A stretch of 64,000 bases of DNA from Tildeniella torsiva UHER 1998/13D (lineage in GTDB: Bacteria; Cyanobacteriota; Cyanobacteriia; Phormidesmidales; Phormidesmidaceae), in assembly GCA_019358835.1 (NCBI GenBank), contig JAHHIH010000015.1, positions 62,001 to 126,000 of the forward strand, in the 5' to 3' direction. Below the pieces are notes generated by a model. The model made no database searches. It was not told where the DNA came from and worked only from the letters and a program-made list of their open reading frames with translations. Of this stretch, positions 61,523 to 64,000 are shown in pieces. The first letter of the stretch is position 1. Every line of letters begins with the position of its first letter. The translations under genes and the position numbers were made by a program.

Positions 61523-63781
61523 ATGTCGCCCTCACCTCCATCTCCGCCGCGCACTCTGCTCAAAACCGTTACCCAGGCCTTTCAGGCCGTGCAAGCCAAG
61601 GTTGACTTTGGCAAGCTGGCGGTCAAGCCAGGCGCTCGCGCTGCCGAGCTAGAGGTCACGGTCAACGGCAAACCCACCACCTATCCCCTGCTGGGCGAGC
61701 ACTACATCATGGGGCGCAGCACCTCCCAGTGCGATATTGTGGCCCCCAGCCCCATCGTCAGCCAGGTGCACGCCACTCTCACCCGCGACACCAACCGCCC
61801 CAGTCAGCCCTTCGTCATGAAGGATCGCAACTCTACCAACGGCATTTACCGGGGCAAAAAGCGGCTCACCCAGGCGGTGATGAACCACGGCGATGTCTAC
61901 ACCCTCGGCCCGCCGGAGCTAGAGGATGCCGTCAAGCTGCGGTTTAGCGAGCCGCCCCCCTGGTACGTCAAAACCGCCCGTTATACCCTCTACGGCTTCA
62001 CCGGCCTCTCGCTAGCCGTGGGTGCCTGGATCGTTGGGGTAGAGTGGCCCAAGATCCCCATGCGGCCTCTGCCCGACTCGGTGCAGGGGCCGGTCGTCGT
62101 CTACGGCGAAGAGAATGGTGCCGCCGTGCCCCTGCGCGAGCAGCAAACCCAAACTCACCAAGAACTGCGCCGCATGGGCGACTTTTCGCCCTACCTGCCC
62201 CAGGCGCTAATTGCGTCTGAAGATACGCGCTACTACTGGCACCTGGGGGTGGACCCCCTCGGCATTGCGCGCGCCGTGCTGATCAATGTGCAGGATGGGT
62301 CGATTCGCCAGGGGGGCAGCACGATTACCCAGCAGCTGGCCCGCAGCGTCTACCGCGAGTATACCGGCACCGACGATTCGGCGGGGCGCAAAATTCGCGA
62401 GGCGATTACGGCCCTTAAGCTGGAGACGTTTTACAGCAAAAATTACCTGCTGCTCACCTACCTCAACCGGGTTTACTTGGGCGAAAACCTCTACGGCTTT
62501 GAGGATGCCGCTCAGTTTTACTTCGACAAGCCCGCCAGCGAGCTTACCCTGTCGGAATCGGCGACGCTGGTAGGCATTTTGCCTGGCCCCAACGCCTTTA
62601 ACCCGGTGCAAAACTACGATGCGGCGGTGTCTTACCGCGATCGCGTCCTCGATCGCATGGTGGCTCTGGGCATGGTTAGCCAAGAAGAGGCACGGCGGGC
62701 GCGGCGATCGCGCATTGAGATTAGCCCCGATGCCACCCGCCAGCTTCAGAGCACCCGCGCCCCCTACTTCTACAGCTACGTCTTTGAAGAACTCGACAAC
62801 GTGCTGGGCACCTCCCTGGCGCGGGAGGGCAACTTTTATGTGGAAACCAGCGTTGACTTAGATCTTCAGACGGCGGCAGAAGAGGCCCTCAGTCAGGATG
62901 TCGCCACCCAGGGAGCCGCCCTGGCCTATTCCCAAGGGGCGGTGGTTACCCTCGAAACCAGCACCGGGGCCATTCGCGCCCTGGTGGGGGGCGTAGACTA
63001 CGCCCAGAGCCAGTTCAATCGAGCCTCCCAGGCGCTGCGCCAGCCCGGCTCAACCTTTAAGCTGTTTGCCTACGGAGCCGCCCTAGAGCAGAGCATTTCT
63101 CCAGGGCAATCGTTCTCATGTGCGCCCATGAACTGGAACGGCCAGCAGTTTGCGGGTTGCCGATCGGGCTCGGCCCCGCTGGATATGTATGCCGGGATGG
63201 CCCGCTCTGAGAACGTGGTGGCCCTGCGCATTGCCCAGGAGGCGGGGCTGCGCAACGTCATCAACGTCGCCCAGCGCCTGGGCATCGAGTCTGAGCTGGT
63301 GGCCTCGCCGGGGCTCACCCTGGGCGAAAGTGTCGTCACCCCGATGGAAATCACCGGCTCCTTTGCTGCCGTGGGCAACAACGGCGTGTGGAACCGACCC
63401 CATGGTGTTTTGCGGGTGCTCGACAGCAGCGACTGCACCGACCCCAGCGACATCAACACCTGCCGCGTGATCTATGAGTTTGGCCAGGCCGGAGACGCCG
63501 ATCGCCGAGCGATCGACCCCAGCATTGCCAGTACTCTCACTGGGCTGATGCAGGGCGTGGTGCAGGGCGGCACAGGCCGCAGCGCCTTTTTGGGCCTGGG
63601 GGAAGCGGGCAAAACCGGCACCACTGACGACAACCGCGATCTCTGGTTTATAGGCTTTGTGCCAGGGCGCGATCTCACTACAGGCGTGTGGCTGGGCAAT
63701 GACGACAACACCTCCACGGCGGGCAGCAGCGGCCAGGCGGCGGCGGTGTGGGGCAACTACATGCGGCAGGTCGTGCAGTAA
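61523..63781 (+). CDS. FHA domain-bearing class A penicillin-binding protein
   Basis: The protein is 752 residues from the ATG at 61523; a TTG seven codons upstream is an alternative. An FHA domain (about 45-140) has YIMGRSTSQCDIVAPSPIVS and HATLTR, then DRNSTNGIY, the phosphothreonine-binding pattern. A membrane helix follows (YTLYGFTGLSLAVGAWIVGV). The GT51 glycosyltransferase has IASEDTRYYWHLGVDPLGIA and GGSTITQQLARSVYREYTG. The transpeptidase has the SxxK in PGSTFKLFAYGA and KTGTT. It polymerises and crosslinks peptidoglycan. The FHA domain suggests control by a Ser/Thr kinase. Confidence 0.94.
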   Translation: MSPSPPSPPRTLLKTVTQAFQAVQAKVDFGKLAVKPGARAAELEVTVNGKPTTYPLLGEHYIMGRSTSQCDIVAPSPIVSQVHATLTRDTNRPSQPFVMKDRNSTNGIYRGKKRLTQAVMNHGDVYTLGPPELEDAVKLRFSEPPPWYVKTARYTLYGFTGLSLAVGAWIVGVEWPKIPMRPLPDSVQGPVVVYGEENGAAVPLREQQTQTHQELRRMGDFSPYLPQALIASEDTRYYWHLGVDPLGIARAVLINVQDGSIRQGGSTITQQLARSVYREYTGTDDSAGRKIREAITALKLETFYSKNYLLLTYLNRVYLGENLYGFEDAAQFYFDKPASELTLSESATLVGILPGPNAFNPVQNYDAAVSYRDRVLDRMVALGMVSQEEARRARRSRIEISPDATRQLQSTRAPYFYSYVFEELDNVLGTSLAREGNFYVETSVDLDLQTAAEEALSQDVATQGAALAYSQGAVVTLETSTGAIRALVGGVDYAQSQFNRASQALRQPGSTFKLFAYGAALEQSISPGQSFSCAPMNWNGQQFAGCRSGSAPLDMYAGMARSENVVALRIAQEAGLRNVINVAQRLGIESELVASPGLTLGESVVTPMEITGSFAAVGNNGVWNRPHGVLRVLDSSDCTDPSDINTCRVIYEFGQAGDADRRAIDPSIASTLTGLMQGVVQGGTGRSAFLGLGEAGKTGTTDDNRDLWFIGFVPGRDLTTGVWLGNDDNTSTAGSSGQAAAVWGNYMRQVVQ

Positions 63782-63967
63782 CTCATTAAAGCTATAGCTC
63801 CAAGCGTTTTGCGTAGCTTAAGGCCATCGGCTTGTTGTCCTTCCCTAGATAGATTCCCAGCGGCAAAGACTTTGCTACTTTTTTAGCATCTTCTAATACA
63901 TTGTTAAGAAGTCAGCTTGAGATAGCCTGGTCCCCAATTAAACGTATGGGGAAGAGGCTGCTTGGCT

Positions 63968-64000
63968 ATGTCCAAAAACCTGAGTTCTGCTCCATACCGT
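63968..64000 (+). CDS. Possible start of a gene cut by the right edge
   Basis: An ATG at 63968 opens MSKNLSSAPYR to the window end. A purine-rich GGGAAGAGG lies about 14 bases upstream. Eleven codons are too few to identify a protein; an overlapping frame from 63946 is also open. The 180 bases before it show no gene. Confidence 0.25.
   Translation, partial: MSKNLSSAPYR

Overview
The window reads as chromosome of a GC-rich filamentous cyanobacterium of the Leptolyngbya/Phormidium/Nodosilinea kind. Evidence: many GCGATCGC (HIP1) octamers, a divinyl-chlorophyllide reductase of the BciB type, a Psb28-family photosystem II protein, the MinCDE set, hormogonium polysaccharide pseudopilins (Hps) and a cyanobacterial gas vesicle (gvp) cluster. 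The genus is inferred from these traits, not proven. No phage, transposase, CRISPR array or rRNA was seen.

Layout. 1-3.0 kb: a glycosyltransferase cut by the left edge, a histidine kinase tail remnant, and a divergent znuC/znuA pair with a Zur-box-like palindrome between them but no znuB. 3.0-10.2 kb: glycogen debranching enzyme, a secreted collagen-like glycine-rich protein, a fused oligopeptide ABC ATPase and a CNNM/HlyC-type membrane protein. 10.8-16.7 kb: Ap4A phosphorylase, stomatin-like protein, RlmN, PlsC-type acyltransferase, alpha/beta hydrolase and metallophosphoesterase. 16.8-21.7 kb: TauE/SafE permease, an AT-richer pentapeptide-repeat protein and a complementary pair of M16 peptidase subunits. 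22.1-25.0 kb: minC-minD-minE followed by an overlapping thioredoxin-like 2Fe-2S ferredoxin. 25.0-28.5 kb: GNAT acetyltransferase, ArgJ, a DUF3095 protein and tRNA-Gln(UUG).

28.5-38.0 kb is the gas vesicle region. gvpG and gvpF lie on the minus strand; gvpA, a GvpC-like coiled-coil gene, gvpN, gvpJ, a small basic ORF and gvpK lie on the plus strand. The two parts are separated by a peptide-binding lipoprotein, a glutamine synthetase-like gene and a TPR gene. The GvpC-like protein and GvpN end in the same roughly 42-residue winged-helix-like domain (20 of 42 residues identical without gaps). This suggests a shared partner or docking site for the shell-binding protein and the AAA+ ATPase, and it is the most interesting signal in the window.

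38.0-44.0 kb: a zinc-ribbon/Ser-Thr kinase/WD40 protein, bciB and an FtsH protease with an unusual N-terminus. 44.4-51.7 kb: hpsA, hpsB, hpsC and a fourth FimT/GspH pseudopilin, probably one operon for polysaccharide export during gliding. 51.8-58.1 kb: FabG, DUF3611 protein, TldD, Uma2-family nuclease, PdxH, a TIGR01777 epimerase, Psb28-family protein and a YugP-type metallopeptidase. 58.3-61.3 kb: RDD protein, a multi-spanning membrane protein and a SpoIIM-family protein. 61.5-63.8 kb: an FHA-PBP1 bifunctional peptidoglycan synthase. A possible gene start lies at the right edge.

Intergenic DNA holds recurring simple motifs. G-rich runs on the coding strand sit directly on the stop codons of four minus-strand genes, and TTTTGAATT-type AT-rich repeats and several strong palindromes lie between genes.
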